From contig NZ_LGYO01000027.1 of assembly GCF_001263355.1 (NCBI RefSeq), positions 85,134-149,133 on the forward strand: DNA of 64,000 bases. Direction: 5' to 3'. The notes below the pieces were generated by a model. The model did not search any database. It saw only the letters and a list, made by a program, of their open reading frames with translations, and had not been told where the DNA came from. Source of the stretch: Acetobacterium bakii (GTDB taxonomy: Bacteria > Bacillota > Clostridia > Eubacteriales > Eubacteriaceae). The translations under genes were made by a program, and so were the position numbers. This document shows, piece by piece, positions 25,456 through 34,399 of the stretch (position 1 is the stretch's first letter; each line of letters starts with the position of its first letter).

Positions 25456-27789
25456 TTAATCGACAGCAAATGCTGCGGCAGCTAATTTTTCGAGGTTGCG
25501 ATATTGGTCTTTTTCAATCGTAACGCCAACAAATTGGATCTTTCCTCCAGTGAACTTCCCAGGAGACTTATAATCCTCACTGACAGAATCCCCGCTATCC
25601 CTGCCGACACACAAACCATCTCCGCACAGAGTGAACTTCCCAGTCTGGGTGCGCATAGGGCCTTCTGCCATAACGGTCTCATTGACATAAAGTTTCGTAT
25701 TGCCCAGAGATTCGTGATGCTCGCCCATACCCTCACGAATGAACTCCATGCCAAAGACATACTTACCGGGTTTGAGTTCTGAGGAGATGAACTTTTGCTC
25801 CGGCTTAATACCTAGGAAGTTATAGACGTAGTGCACCTTCTTGTCCTTAATGAACAAAGCATGACCTCCGAACCTGGAACCGTGTGCAAAGATTACACCA
25901 GAACAATCCGGGTCGATGATTTCCACATCAGCAAGTATTTTGAATGAACGGCCGCGAACGTTGACGGCAACACTCTCGGGGACTTCCGAAGTATCAGGAT
26001 AGTAGATATAACGTTCCCTTGATGCTTCTTCCGATGGCCGTGGGGTTGTTAAAATCTCAACGGCATTGCGATCATCCAGCGGTAGGACCAGATTCTTCTC
26101 CGCTTCGTCAAACCAGGATTTAATAAGTGACTGGAGCTTTTCTGGATACTCGATGGCCAGATTTTTTGATTCGGCAGGATCCGAATCAACGTGATAGAGT
26201 TCCCACAAATCATCCTCAAAATGGCCTTTATCGGATGGCGCCGGTGCATGGAGCGCGATGGCCTTCCAGCCGTCCTCCCAGATTGCCCGGGTACCCATCA
26301 TTGCATAATACTGGCGTTTTTTTCTGGTCTGTTCATCCTTTTCGGCTCCAAAGGTATAGGCCAGTGAAATGCCTGAAAGGGGAAGCTGTTCGACACCTTT
26401 GTAGACCTTGGGCATTTCCAGACCGCAGAGCTCCAGCAATGTCGGAACGATATCGGTGGAATGATGGTACTGGTTACGCACCTCACCAAGGGCCTTGATC
26501 CCTTTTGGCCAGGAAATCACCAATGGATCACAGGTGCCGCCTGCAAATTCCGAGTACCGTTTAAACATTTTGAATGGCGTGGAAAATGCAGTGGCCCATC
26601 CCGTAGGATAATGGTTGTAAGTGTCGGGGCTGCCTAAAACATCAATATACTTTATATTCTCGTCTAACTCATCGGGATAGCTGTTAAAAAGCTTGTTTTC
26701 GTTCACCGAGCCATCGGGACTGCCTTCACCCGAGGCACCGTTATCAGCAGCATATAAAACAATGGTGTTGTCGAGCTGGCCACTTTCCTCCAGGTAGGCA
26801 ATGATCCGGCCAACCTGAACATCGGTATATTCAGAGAATCCCGCAAACGCTTCGGCCAGACGGGAGAATAATTTTTGCTCATCTTTACTGAGTGTATTCC
26901 AGGGTCGCACATTGTCTGGAGGGTACGCCACATCGTCTGGCAGCGGGTTGGCTGGGGTGAGCTGGGTATCCTTCGGGAGTAGTCCTTTTTCGATCATCCG
27001 TGGCAGGACCCAATCCCGATAAGCTTCGTAACCGTTGTCGAACCGGCCCTTGTATTTGTCGATGTATTCCTGTGGAGCCTGGTGGGGAGCGTGGTTGGCT
27101 CCGGGACAGAACCACATGTACCAGGGTTTTGAGGGGTTGCTGGCCTTCTGATCCTTGATCATTTGCAGCGCCTGATCCGCAAGGTCTTTTGAAAGATGAT
27201 AACCTTCCTCGGGGCTGTAGGGCTGATCGATAATATGATTGTCCTCAACCAGACTGGGATACCACTGGCTGGTTTCGCCTCCAAGGAAGCCATAGAACCG
27301 ATCGAATCCTTGTTGAAGAGGCCAATATTTTCGGGATGCACCGGATCCAAGATCTGTTTCGGGTACGTTGTGATTCTTACCCACCCAAAAGGTACTCCAG
27401 CCGGCATCCTGGAGGAGTTGCCCAATGGTGGCACATTCCTCAGGGAGATGGCAATGCTGTCCCGGGTAACCGTTTGATGCTTCGGTGATCGAGGCAAACC
27501 CGTTAAGGTGGTGATTGCGACCGGTCAGAAGGGTTGATCGGGTGGGGGCACACAACGCCGTAGTATGCCACTGGGAGTACATCAGTCCCTGGTCTGCCAG
27601 TTTCTGTAAGGTCGGCATGTTAACTCCGCCGCCGAATGGTGACCAGGTGGCAAGACCCGTATCATCATAAAGAATAAACAGAATGTTCGGGGAACCTTCA
27701 GGGGGAACCGTGTGTTTATAGAGTTCCCAATCCGGAGTGGAATCCCGGACATCGAGTTTGATAACGCCATTGAATTTTTTTGTTGACAT
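25456..27789 (-). CDS. Arylsulfatase (type I, Cys-type formylglycine)
   Basis: A 777-residue sulfatase. NILFILYDDTG supplies calcium-binding acids (Asp42/43), and LCAPTRSTLLTGR (Cys80) is the CxPxR signature in which Cys is converted to formylglycine. The histidine and lysine-bearing segments (WVGKNHN, CPGANHAPHQAP, ADNGASGEGS) are in place. A C-terminal beta-rich region from about 590 is typical of long arylsulfatases. There is no signal peptide, so it acts in the cytosol on imported or internally formed sulfate esters. The maturase gene lies just upstream on the same strand, 65 nt away. Confidence 0.92.
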   Translation of the reverse strand: MSTKKFNGVIKLDVRDSTPDWELYKHTVPPEGSPNILFILYDDTGLATWSPFGGGVNMPTLQKLADQGLMYSQWHTTALCAPTRSTLLTGRNHHLNGFASITEASNGYPGQHCHLPEECATIGQLLQDAGWSTFWVGKNHNVPETDLGSGASRKYWPLQQGFDRFYGFLGGETSQWYPSLVEDNHIIDQPYSPEEGYHLSKDLADQALQMIKDQKASNPSKPWYMWFCPGANHAPHQAPQEYIDKYKGRFDNGYEAYRDWVLPRMIEKGLLPKDTQLTPANPLPDDVAYPPDNVRPWNTLSKDEQKLFSRLAEAFAGFSEYTDVQVGRIIAYLEESGQLDNTIVLYAADNGASGEGSPDGSVNENKLFNSYPDELDENIKYIDVLGSPDTYNHYPTGWATAFSTPFKMFKRYSEFAGGTCDPLVISWPKGIKALGEVRNQYHHSTDIVPTLLELCGLEMPKVYKGVEQLPLSGISLAYTFGAEKDEQTRKKRQYYAMMGTRAIWEDGWKAIALHAPAPSDKGHFEDDLWELYHVDSDPAESKNLAIEYPEKLQSLIKSWFDEAEKNLVLPLDDRNAVEILTTPRPSEEASRERYIYYPDTSEVPESVAVNVRGRSFKILADVEIIDPDCSGVIFAHGSRFGGHALFIKDKKVHYVYNFLGIKPEQKFISSELKPGKYVFGMEFIREGMGEHHESLGNTKLYVNETVMAEGPMRTQTGKFTLCGDGLCVGRDSGDSVSEDYKSPGKFTGGKIQFVGVTIEKDQYRNLEKLAAAAFAVD

Positions 27790-27854
27790 AATATCCTTCT
27801 CCTTTGTATTTTTTTGATTGTGTTAAATAGAAGCTGTGGGATTTTATAAGAATT

Positions 27855-29096
27855 CTAGGGATGACTATCGGCATTTTGGGTCATAATTTCATCGGCAAAA
27901 CGCCCCTGCCGCAGGAGCTCCGCCATAGTCTTCATGGAACCATCGATATGGGTGAAGAACGATCGGTATCCGGCACAGAGATAGTTCAGCCCATCTTCTC
28001 CGGCAGGTGTTTTGATGAAACGATTTCGGGGGCACTCGCCGTAACAGGCGAAGAGTACCGGACATTCCCGGCAATATTTAGGGAGGGTATCGTACTTATA
28101 TTGGCCGAAGCGGTGCTGTTGCTTTGAGGTAACTAAGGCTTTAAGGGACGTGTCCCTGATATTGCCAAGGTGGTATTCCGGTTCCACAAAATGATCACAG
28201 GAGTACACATCGCCATTGTGTTCAAGGACTAAAGCGGTGCCACAGGTCGGGGCGCTGATACAGGCGTTGTGCTGGCCCAGCCAGCTGCCCAGGGCGATGT
28301 CAAAGGTATTCACGAATACAGTTCCGACATCTTGGTTTACCCACTCATCAAAAATGGTAGTGAGAAACTGGCCAAACTTTTCGGCGGTTACGGAGCGGTC
28401 AGTCACCAGATTGCCTGCCTGCCGGTAAAGGGGCCTGGTCTTGTCAGCGGTTTCACCCCAACCCTGGTTGGCAAGGGCGATGGTGTCCGCGGTGGCCCGC
28501 TCGACAATGGGAATCAGCTGGATGTATTGTGCCTTTAAGGTGTCTCTGAAAAAGTGATAAACCTCCAGAGGATAATCCGCATTGGCTTTATGGATGGTGC
28601 AGAGAATATTAACATCTACACCGTGCTTCTGGAGACAATTCCAGCCCTGGATCACCGCGTCAAAGCTGCCCTGGCCATCCTTTCCCACCCGGTAAACATC
28701 ATGAAGCTCCCGGGGTCCGTCAAGGCTCAGCCCAACCAGGTAATTATTTTTCTTAAAAAATGCCGCCCAGGAATCATCGATGAGGGTGCCGTTAGTTTGA
28801 ATGGAGTGGAAGATCTGCTGGTGGGACTTGCGGTATTGATTTGCCAGTTCAACAGACCGCTTAAAGAAGTCCAGTCCCCGGAGCATGGGCTCGCCGCCCT
28901 GCCAGGTTATCTGAATTTCTGGACGGTCAGACGTCATAATAAGCTGCCGGATGTAAATATCAAGGGTCGCTTCGTCCATAAGTGGACTCTCATTCTCTTG
29001 ATAGAGATTTTCCTTCGACAGAAAGAAACAGTACTTGCAGTTGAGGTTACAGGCTGCCCCGGAGGGCTTGGCCAGAAGATGAAAGTTCAGATCCAT
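27855..29096 (-). CDS. Anaerobic sulfatase-maturating enzyme (radical SAM, SPASM)
   Basis: About 413 residues. The radical-SAM cysteines are in AACNLNCKYCFF (Cys16, Cys20, Cys23). The SPASM part has CGTALVLEHNGDVYSCDHF and CRECPVLFACYGECPRNRF, the auxiliary [4Fe-4S] ligands. It oxidises the sulfatase Cys80 to formylglycine without oxygen, as in clostridial anSME. It precedes the sulfatase on the same strand, so the pair forms an operon. The ATG at 29096 is chosen over 29105 because GGGGG needs spacing. Confidence 0.93.
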   Translation of the reverse strand: MDLNFHLLAKPSGAACNLNCKYCFFLSKENLYQENESPLMDEATLDIYIRQLIMTSDRPEIQITWQGGEPMLRGLDFFKRSVELANQYRKSHQQIFHSIQTNGTLIDDSWAAFFKKNNYLVGLSLDGPRELHDVYRVGKDGQGSFDAVIQGWNCLQKHGVDVNILCTIHKANADYPLEVYHFFRDTLKAQYIQLIPIVERATADTIALANQGWGETADKTRPLYRQAGNLVTDRSVTAEKFGQFLTTIFDEWVNQDVGTVFVNTFDIALGSWLGQHNACISAPTCGTALVLEHNGDVYSCDHFVEPEYHLGNIRDTSLKALVTSKQQHRFGQYKYDTLPKYCRECPVLFACYGECPRNRFIKTPAGEDGLNYLCAGYRSFFTHIDGSMKTMAELLRQGRFADEIMTQNADSHP

Positions 29097-29206
29097 TGCA
29101 TCCATACCCCCTTCGTCATATTAATATATTTAGATAGATTTATAAAGGGGTGGGAAGTCGTATCTATGATTTTCATGGTTGTCTCCTTAGATTATTCGGA
29201 TTGTAG

Positions 29207-29250
29207 AAAAGTAAGTCATGGGGGCGATTGTGCCACCAGTAGTTTGCATC
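29207..29250 (-). repeat. R1 half copy near the maturase gene
   Basis: Shows only the T-tract side of the element (on the plus strand AAAAGTAAGTCATGGGGGCG, then TTTGCATC). Degenerate; the matching arm is missing. It is 67 nt from the complete copy c. Confidence 0.6.
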
Positions 29251-29316
29251 CTAGCGAAGGATTGAGGGATTACATGGTCTTAAAGCTTATAACGATAAAT
29301 AATAATCCCAATATAA

Positions 29317-29424
29317 AAAGTAAGTCCTGGGGATAATTGCAACATCTGGTATCTGTATTATGGCGTACAGGTCATAACCTGAACGTGCATAAGCAGACAA
29401 CGATTTGCTATTATCCTCAGGACG
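29317..29424 (-). repeat. R1 copy c: long 3' hairpin element
   Basis: Full copy; on the minus strand it begins 21 nt after the stop of the SHOCT gene (29446) with CGTCCTGAGGATAATAGCAA and ends GGACTTACTTTTTATAT. Its lower stem contains several unpaired positions, so it is one of the more decayed full copies. Confidence 0.75.
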
Positions 29425-29445
29425 GGTATTACATACAAGGTGATT

Positions 29446-29730
29446 TTACAAGCCTAGTATTTGTTTCTTTTTTGCTTCAAATTCAGCAGAAGATATGATC
29501 CCCTGATCTTTCAATTGAGCGAGTTGAGTTAGTTGAGCCATTTGATCATCAAACCCCGGAGTTGGTGCTGCAGTTTGTTGAGCCTGCTGCTGTGCCATTT
29601 GAGCCTGATAGGCTTGTTGATCCTGGGCTGCATATTTTTGCTGCTGTTTGTGCTGAACCCGACCGGATACTGCACTTGCCGTGCCGACAACTGCGGCGGT
29701 TCTAGCCATTCCTCTTAATAATCCCGGCAT
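29446..29730 (-). CDS. Small SHOCT-domain protein
   Basis: 94 residues. A short N-terminus (MPGLLRGMARTAAVVGTASAV), a low-complexity Gln/Ala-rich middle (about 27-55) and a C-terminal SHOCT motif (LTQLAQLKDQGIISSAEFE). SHOCT modules are short oligomerisation segments in many small envelope or regulatory proteins. AGGAGG lies inside the end of the upstream DUF6325 gene, and the two frames overlap or abut, so they are translationally coupled. Confidence 0.75.
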   Translation of the reverse strand: MPGLLRGMARTAAVVGTASAVSGRVQHKQQQKYAAQDQQAYQAQMAQQQAQQTAAPTPGFDDQMAQLTQLAQLKDQGIISSAEFEAKKKQILGL

Positions 29731-30150
29731 TTACATTGCCTCCTTTGTTTCAATTTCACCTGCGGCGTCAGGATGGATGCGGCCTTCTGATAATAATCGG
29801 CCATTGGCGCTGAGCAACGCTTTCTTGAGATCCTTGGCCCATAATTGTTCGATGATCAATAACCCAGCAGCACTGTTGTTATCAAGGAGTTCAGCGACCT
29901 CGTCGGTATCCTCCAAGGAAATTAACCCCGAATTCGATACATGAGTTAAATCAATCGCACGGGCTAAATCGTTGTCCAAGTTACTCAGTTCAATTGCATG
30001 TACTTGGCCCTCTTCATCTTTGGCGATCACTGCAATATCAAGTACATCAATAATCTTTTTTTCAACCGCTTCCCCCAAAGCATCCAATACCTCGCCATTA
30101 AACTTATTTCCTTCAAAACCTACGACGATAAAATCAATTGGTCCATGCAT
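29731..30150 (-). CDS. DUF6325-like protein
   Basis: 139 residues beginning MHGPIDFIVVGFEGNKFNGEV. Resembles the DUF6325/DUF1269-like proteins paired with SHOCT proteins in actinobacteria and Firmicutes; function unknown. No membrane segment or catalytic motif seen. The stop abuts the start of the SHOCT gene. A perfect 17-bp inverted repeat lies 43 bp upstream of its start. Confidence 0.6.
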   Translation of the reverse strand: MHGPIDFIVVGFEGNKFNGEVLDALGEAVEKKIIDVLDIAVIAKDEEGQVHAIELSNLDNDLARAIDLTHVSNSGLISLEDTDEVAELLDNNSAAGLLIIEQLWAKDLKKALLSANGRLLSEGRIHPDAAGEIETKEAM

Positions 30151-30192
30151 ATTTCGCTCCTTTCAACGTATCTGTTTTTCAGATTTGTTCTT

Positions 30193-30240
30193 AATTTGTT
30201 ATGGCATTAAAGTTAAAAGAGAATAATGCCATAACAAATT
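30193..30240. repeat. Perfect 17-bp inverted repeat upstream of the DUF6325 gene
   Basis: AATTTGTTATGGCATTA and its exact complement are separated by 14 bp. It lies between divergent genes (DUF6325 minus, TauE plus) and lacks a T run long enough for a clean terminator. An operator or a miniature transposable element are both possible. The rest of 30151-30454 is AT-rich and empty. Confidence 0.6.
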
Positions 30241-30454
30241 TAAGTTATAGTTTGTCTACCCAAATTTTAAATAGTCTACCATGCGTTTTACAATAAAATG
30301 ATGATTATTTACAAACTAGTATTTTATCGCATAGAACACTTGCTTTGATTGAAAAATATTGTTTGGGGTAGAAATAATAAAAATTCGAATAGGCTCAAAA
30401 TAAGGAACGGTTAACAGTCTAAATTTTAGCGAACTCCGGTTTTAAGAAAGTGAA

Positions 30455-31243
30455 GTGTTGGAGATGCAAATTGGTATCCTTTATTTTTTAGTCATTGTTT
30501 TGGCAAACACGGTGGGGGCAATTTCAGGAATGGGCGGCGGCGTTATCATCAAGCCGATGCTGGATGCCATCGGTGTGCACTCATTAAACGAAATTTCATT
30601 TTATTCCAGTATAGCGGTTTTTACCATGGCCATTGTTGCCACCTGGCAGCAATTTAAAAATCCCATCGATGTTAAAATAAAATTGGCGTTACTGATATCT
30701 TTTGGTTCTTTTTTAGGAGGCGTTTTAGGCCAGAGTGCTTTTTCCCAGCTACTGGATTTTTTCGCATCTGAATCAACGGTACAGTGGATTCAGATTATTC
30801 TAACGGTTTTATCCCTGGTATTTGCATTGCTTTACACCATAAAAAAATGGAAATCCTGGAAGCTCAAAAAAATGGGCTGGTATTTAGCCCTCGGATTATT
30901 CCTCGGGTTTCTTTCAACCTTGTTGGGGATTGGCGGGGGGCCCATTAACGTGGCATTGCTGATGCTTTGTTTTGGCATTCCCATTAAGGATGCCACAGTC
31001 TATTCTATTATCACTATTTTCTTCTCCCAGCTATCGACATTAATTACCATTGGTTTGACAACCGGGTATGAAGCCTTTGATTTAAGTTTATTGGCCTATA
31101 TTATTCCCGCAGCAATGATCGGGGGATTCCTTGGGGCACGACTCAGTGGTGTTTTATCTGAAAAAAGGGTTCTCAGAGTATATCAACTGGTGGTTATGCT
31201 TGTGATTATCCTTAATATTGCCAATGGCCTTGGTTTAGAATAA
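30455..31243 (+). CDS. TauE/SafE-family sulfite/organosulfonate exporter
   Basis: About 262 residues with seven to eight membrane helices. ANTVGAISGMGGGVIIKPML and LGIGGGPINVALLMLCFG are the two glycine-rich repeats of the family. Often exports sulfite, sulfoacetate or other small anions. Its closeness to the sulfatase operon (5 kb, opposite strand) is suggestive but not proof of a shared role. The start may be GTG at 30455 or ATG at 30464; neither has ideal spacing. Confidence 0.82.
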   Translation: MLEMQIGILYFLVIVLANTVGAISGMGGGVIIKPMLDAIGVHSLNEISFYSSIAVFTMAIVATWQQFKNPIDVKIKLALLISFGSFLGGVLGQSAFSQLLDFFASESTVQWIQIILTVLSLVFALLYTIKKWKSWKLKKMGWYLALGLFLGFLSTLLGIGGGPINVALLMLCFGIPIKDATVYSIITIFFSQLSTLITIGLTTGYEAFDLSLLAYIIPAAMIGGFLGARLSGVLSEKRVLRVYQLVVMLVIILNIANGLGLE

Positions 31244-31287
31244 TTCTGAGAACTGATTTTTAAATTGATATTAAAAGCATAAAAAAA

Positions 31288-31381
31288 TTAGTCCCGGGGA
31301 CTTTGGTAACATCAGTTGTCGGCATCATAGCTTGTACGATTATACAGCCGACAACGATTTACCAGTGTCCCCAAGACGGTT
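31288..31381 (-). repeat. R1 copy d: long 3' hairpin element
   Basis: Full copy on the minus strand, downstream of the HdeD-like gene (stop at 31440) but beyond a separate terminator. The upper stem has changed on both arms to GTTGTCGGC/GCCGACAAC where other copies have GTTGTCTGC/GCAGACAAC. Ends in GGGACTAATTTTTTT. Confidence 0.8.
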
Positions 31382-31385
31382 AAAT

Positions 31386-31430
31386 CAAAAAAGCTAAGGC
31401 ACAGGATTCAAAGTGAAATCCTGTGCCTTC
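31386..31430 (-). terminator. Intrinsic terminator of the HdeD-like gene
   Basis: On the minus strand AAGGCACAGGATTTCA pairs with TTGAATCCTGTGCCTT, followed by AGCTTTTTTG. Confidence 0.8.
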
Positions 31431-31439
31431 GATTCGGTC

Positions 31440-31988
31440 TTAAACAGCAGTCGGCTTACTTGACATGGTTGAAGCAAATAATGCGATACCGCTGACGATT
31501 AAATAAATACCGGCAACAATATAAAAGGTGAATAGCATGACGTAGGGGTTGAAAAGAAAGAAGAACCCCAGAAGAATATTAATAACTCCGGCTGCCGTAA
31601 GCCATCCGGTGTTTTCACCGCCCTGTTTTTTCAACACAGATGATGCGGTAACTTGGTTAATCCCAGTGAACAGTGTCATGAAAGCCAGCATAAATGCGAA
31701 GGTTTCGGCTTGGGCAAGTGTTGGCGAAAAAAGCAATAAGAAACCAAGAATGACTGCCAAAATCCCGGCAGTAAGATTCCAACCATTTTTAACCTCGCTT
31801 CTGGCAAAATCGAAAATCAGAAATACGCCATAAATCATGATGCCGATAATAAATAACCAGATCATCATGGATACAAAAAACTGGGGAGCAAAGAAGACCC
31901 CAACACCAAGGAGAACCATCAGGATAGATACCACAATCCCCAGGCCTTTTCTGCCCTTGGTCACATTGCCTAAAACATCAGTATTCAT
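31440..31988 (-). CDS. HdeD/DUF308-family membrane protein
   Basis: About 182 residues with six hydrophobic helices in pairs (GIVVSILMVLLGVGVFFAP, LTAGILAVILGFLLLFSP, TAAGVINILLGFFFLFNP), the internal DUF308 repeat seen in HdeD acid-resistance membrane proteins. Function in Firmicutes is not known. The ATG at 31988 has AAAGGAGG at 8 nt and is preferred over GTG at 31994. Confidence 0.8.
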   Translation of the reverse strand: MNTDVLGNVTKGRKGLGIVVSILMVLLGVGVFFAPQFFVSMMIWLFIIGIMIYGVFLIFDFARSEVKNGWNLTAGILAVILGFLLLFSPTLAQAETFAFMLAFMTLFTGINQVTASSVLKKQGGENTGWLTAAGVINILLGFFFLFNPYVMLFTFYIVAGIYLIVSGIALFASTMSSKPTAV

Positions 31989-32109
31989 TTTCACTTCCTC
32001 CTTTGAATTTATGAACCATAAACATTTACATCAACGTTATACCCAATTTTCTAACCAAGTTAACAGACTAGTAGAGAAAATAAAAAAATAAATGAAAGAT
32101 AGGATATCC

Positions 32110-32139
32110 TTTACTTTCGTTTTGTTCATAAGCTATAAT
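32110..32139 (+). promoter_or_regulatory. Promoter of URO-D gene 2
   Basis: TTTACT, 18-nt spacer, perfect TATAAT (32134-32139). Leader of about 180 nt before the ATG at 32328; nothing else recognised in 31989-32327. Confidence 0.55.
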
Positions 32140-32327
32140 AAAAACAAATCGTTTATTTCAAAATAAAATTAATGAATTGAATCCATGAAATTCTTTAAAC
32201 GATCCCTAATTTTCGAGTGAATAGGGGTTTGTAAAAAAGCGTTAATTTGTATAAATCCACAGTCAACACTTTAATATCGATAGCACAGCATCAATGAACA
32301 ATTCATCATTCAAGAAAGGGGAAAATA

Positions 32328-33713
32328 ATGACTGATCTTTTAAAATTACAGTTGGAAAGAGGCAGACTGTACCAGGATTTTTATGCAAATAAAATCCCGG
32401 ACCGTATGCCCATTGGTGTCAGCCTGCCCAATCACCTGCTGGCAGAATATGATGGCCAGAATCTGTTTGATTTCCAATATGACTATTCAAAACTTAAAAA
32501 TCCTGCAAGAGAAATCTGCCGTGAAATTTATTCTGACCGATGTCCTGTGCTTATGGCATGTCCGCTTGTGACAAGACACCTTCCTTTCTACCAATTGTTC
32601 GGTTCGAAAACCTTTGTAATGGGAAAGAACGGCTATGTTCAACATCCGGAAGTTGTGGGGATGAAGGATGACGAGTATTCCCAATTAATCGAGAACCCCT
32701 TCGATTATCTGGTTGAAACCGTTATTCCGAGACAGAATAAAAATCTTGACCCCAAAAATCCTATCAAAATGTCTATATCAATCCAAATGGGAAAACTATC
32801 CCTTCAAAATAAGAACAAGGTTATCGGTCAAATGGCACAAGATCTGATTCAGACCCATGGTTATTATGTGGGAAGCCCCAAAGGTTCATTGAATTACACA
32901 GAAGCGCCCATGGACTTCATTGCCGATCAGCTTAGGGGGTTTACGGGTATCAGTCTGGATCTGAGACGGCACCGAGCACTGATTATAGAAGCTGCGGACG
33001 TATTGATGCCATTGCTTTTTCACTGGGGACTTCCTAAAAATCCACATCCCGAAGGCGGCGTATTCATACCACTGCATATGCCGACTTTCATGGGAGAAAA
33101 AGATTTTTCGGAAGTCTGGCTGCCATCCTGCAAAAGAATGCTTCAGCAGTATGCCGCCCTGGGGGTCAGAGCTCATATGTTCTGCGAAACCGACTGGACC
33201 CGTTATCTGGATATTTTATTATCCGAAATCCCCGGAGGCACTCAGTTGATGTTTGAATACGGAGATCCCCAAATCATTAAAGACAAACTGGGCAAGAAAT
33301 TTATGCTGACCGGTTTATTCCCATGCAGTTCCCTTAAAACCGATAGCCCTGTCCAGATTGTGGATCGGGCCAAACGATTCCTGGACATTATGCTCCCCGG
33401 CGGCGGCTATATCTTTGATTTTGATAAGAACCCATTGACGATGAAAGAGGTGAATCTGGAATCCCTGGCCGCACTGACAGCATTTGTCCGTGATTATGCG
33501 ACCTATGACAACGCCGGAGAATCCTTTGGAACCCCCCTAAATAGCGAAGATTTTGTCTTTGATCCGAATCTGGTTCCCAAACCTTCATCCCAATATTTAT
33601 TCAACTGGAATGAATTCAAGGAACAATACCCGTTAACCCCGGATTTTGCCAGAGTAAATTTTGAGCGTTTCAGCGAGGAAGCCTTTGATTCGTATATGGA
33701 CCTGCTGATGTGA
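32328..33713 (+). CDS. Uroporphyrinogen-decarboxylase-like protein 2 (paralog of protein 1)
   Basis: 461 residues, same length as the protein at 20724 and alike from end to end (both contain IPDRMPIGV, LLAEYDGQNLFD, GLFPCSSLKTD and FNW-EFKE-YPLTPDFA). Likely metal ligands are His283 and Cys286 (in HMFCETDW) and Cys333. The URO-D methyltransferase families use a His/Cys/Cys zinc site, so this copy has the better match. No corrinoid-binding protein or reductive activator lies beside it. It is monocistronic with a 180-nt leader. Confidence 0.7.
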   Translation: MTDLLKLQLERGRLYQDFYANKIPDRMPIGVSLPNHLLAEYDGQNLFDFQYDYSKLKNPAREICREIYSDRCPVLMACPLVTRHLPFYQLFGSKTFVMGKNGYVQHPEVVGMKDDEYSQLIENPFDYLVETVIPRQNKNLDPKNPIKMSISIQMGKLSLQNKNKVIGQMAQDLIQTHGYYVGSPKGSLNYTEAPMDFIADQLRGFTGISLDLRRHRALIIEAADVLMPLLFHWGLPKNPHPEGGVFIPLHMPTFMGEKDFSEVWLPSCKRMLQQYAALGVRAHMFCETDWTRYLDILLSEIPGGTQLMFEYGDPQIIKDKLGKKFMLTGLFPCSSLKTDSPVQIVDRAKRFLDIMLPGGGYIFDFDKNPLTMKEVNLESLAALTAFVRDYATYDNAGESFGTPLNSEDFVFDPNLVPKPSSQYLFNWNEFKEQYPLTPDFARVNFERFSEEAFDSYMDLLM

Positions 33714-33867
33714 TCATTGGTCAAACCGATGGCATTTTTCAAAATGCACCGATAAATTGAGCAGTCTAATTAAGGATCGCCATTGATTGACATGATTTTT
33801 ATAATCCTCTGAATATGATTTTATAAATGGGTAGTAATACTATATAAACAGTAAAGGAGGATTTGCA

Positions 33868-34380
33868 ATGGCACATCATGAAACCCCGGCATATAAGGTG
33901 CTTGAAAAAGATGGTGCATTTGAAATACGATCCTATGAAGACTATTTTACCGCCGCAGTCGACGAGGTCAGCATGACCGATACAAACGGATTTGGACAGA
34001 TTTTCGAATACATTAGCGGCAGCAATTCAAAAAAAGAAAAAATTGACATGACGGTTCCGGTAATTAATGAGCTCGAAAACGGAAGCGTTACCACCGAATT
34101 TGTGATGCCGCATCACTTTACCAGGGAAAGCCTGCCGGATCCGGACAATTCCCGAATCAAAATAAAAACAAGAGAAGACCGACTTTGTGCTGTTATTTCT
34201 TTTTCAGGTTCCATCAGCAGCGAAAAAATTGATAAGCATCTGGAGAAACTACAAAAATGGCTGGTTGACAAAGATATCAAAACCATCGGCGGCTTTCGTT
34301 TAGCACGCTACAATCCGCCATTTACACCGCCAACTTTCAGACGCAATGAAATATTAGTCGATATCCAGAATATTGATTAA
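33868..34380 (+). CDS. SOUL-family heme-binding protein
   Basis: 170 residues. ETPAYKVLEKDGAFEIRSYEDY at the start, IFEYISGSNSKKEKIDMTVPVI and the FVMPHHFTRESLPDPDN segment are the SOUL/HBP pattern. Family members bind heme or tetrapyrroles in vertebrates and plants; the bacterial role is unknown. No signal peptide. AAAGGAGG ribosome site. It follows URO-D gene 2, itself a tetrapyrrole-fold protein, by about 150 bp. An R1 variant follows its stop by 20 nt. Confidence 0.85.
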   Translation: MAHHETPAYKVLEKDGAFEIRSYEDYFTAAVDEVSMTDTNGFGQIFEYISGSNSKKEKIDMTVPVINELENGSVTTEFVMPHHFTRESLPDPDNSRIKIKTREDRLCAVISFSGSISSEKIDKHLEKLQKWLVDKDIKTIGGFRLARYNPPFTPPTFRRNEILVDIQNID

Positions 34381-34399
34381 AACCTGGTGTTGCTGAGAA

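Noticed and set aside
28554-29336. 260-codon plus-strand open frame opposite the sulfatase maturase
   Set aside because: Antisense shadow of a clear radical-SAM gene with CxxxCxxC and SPASM cysteines.
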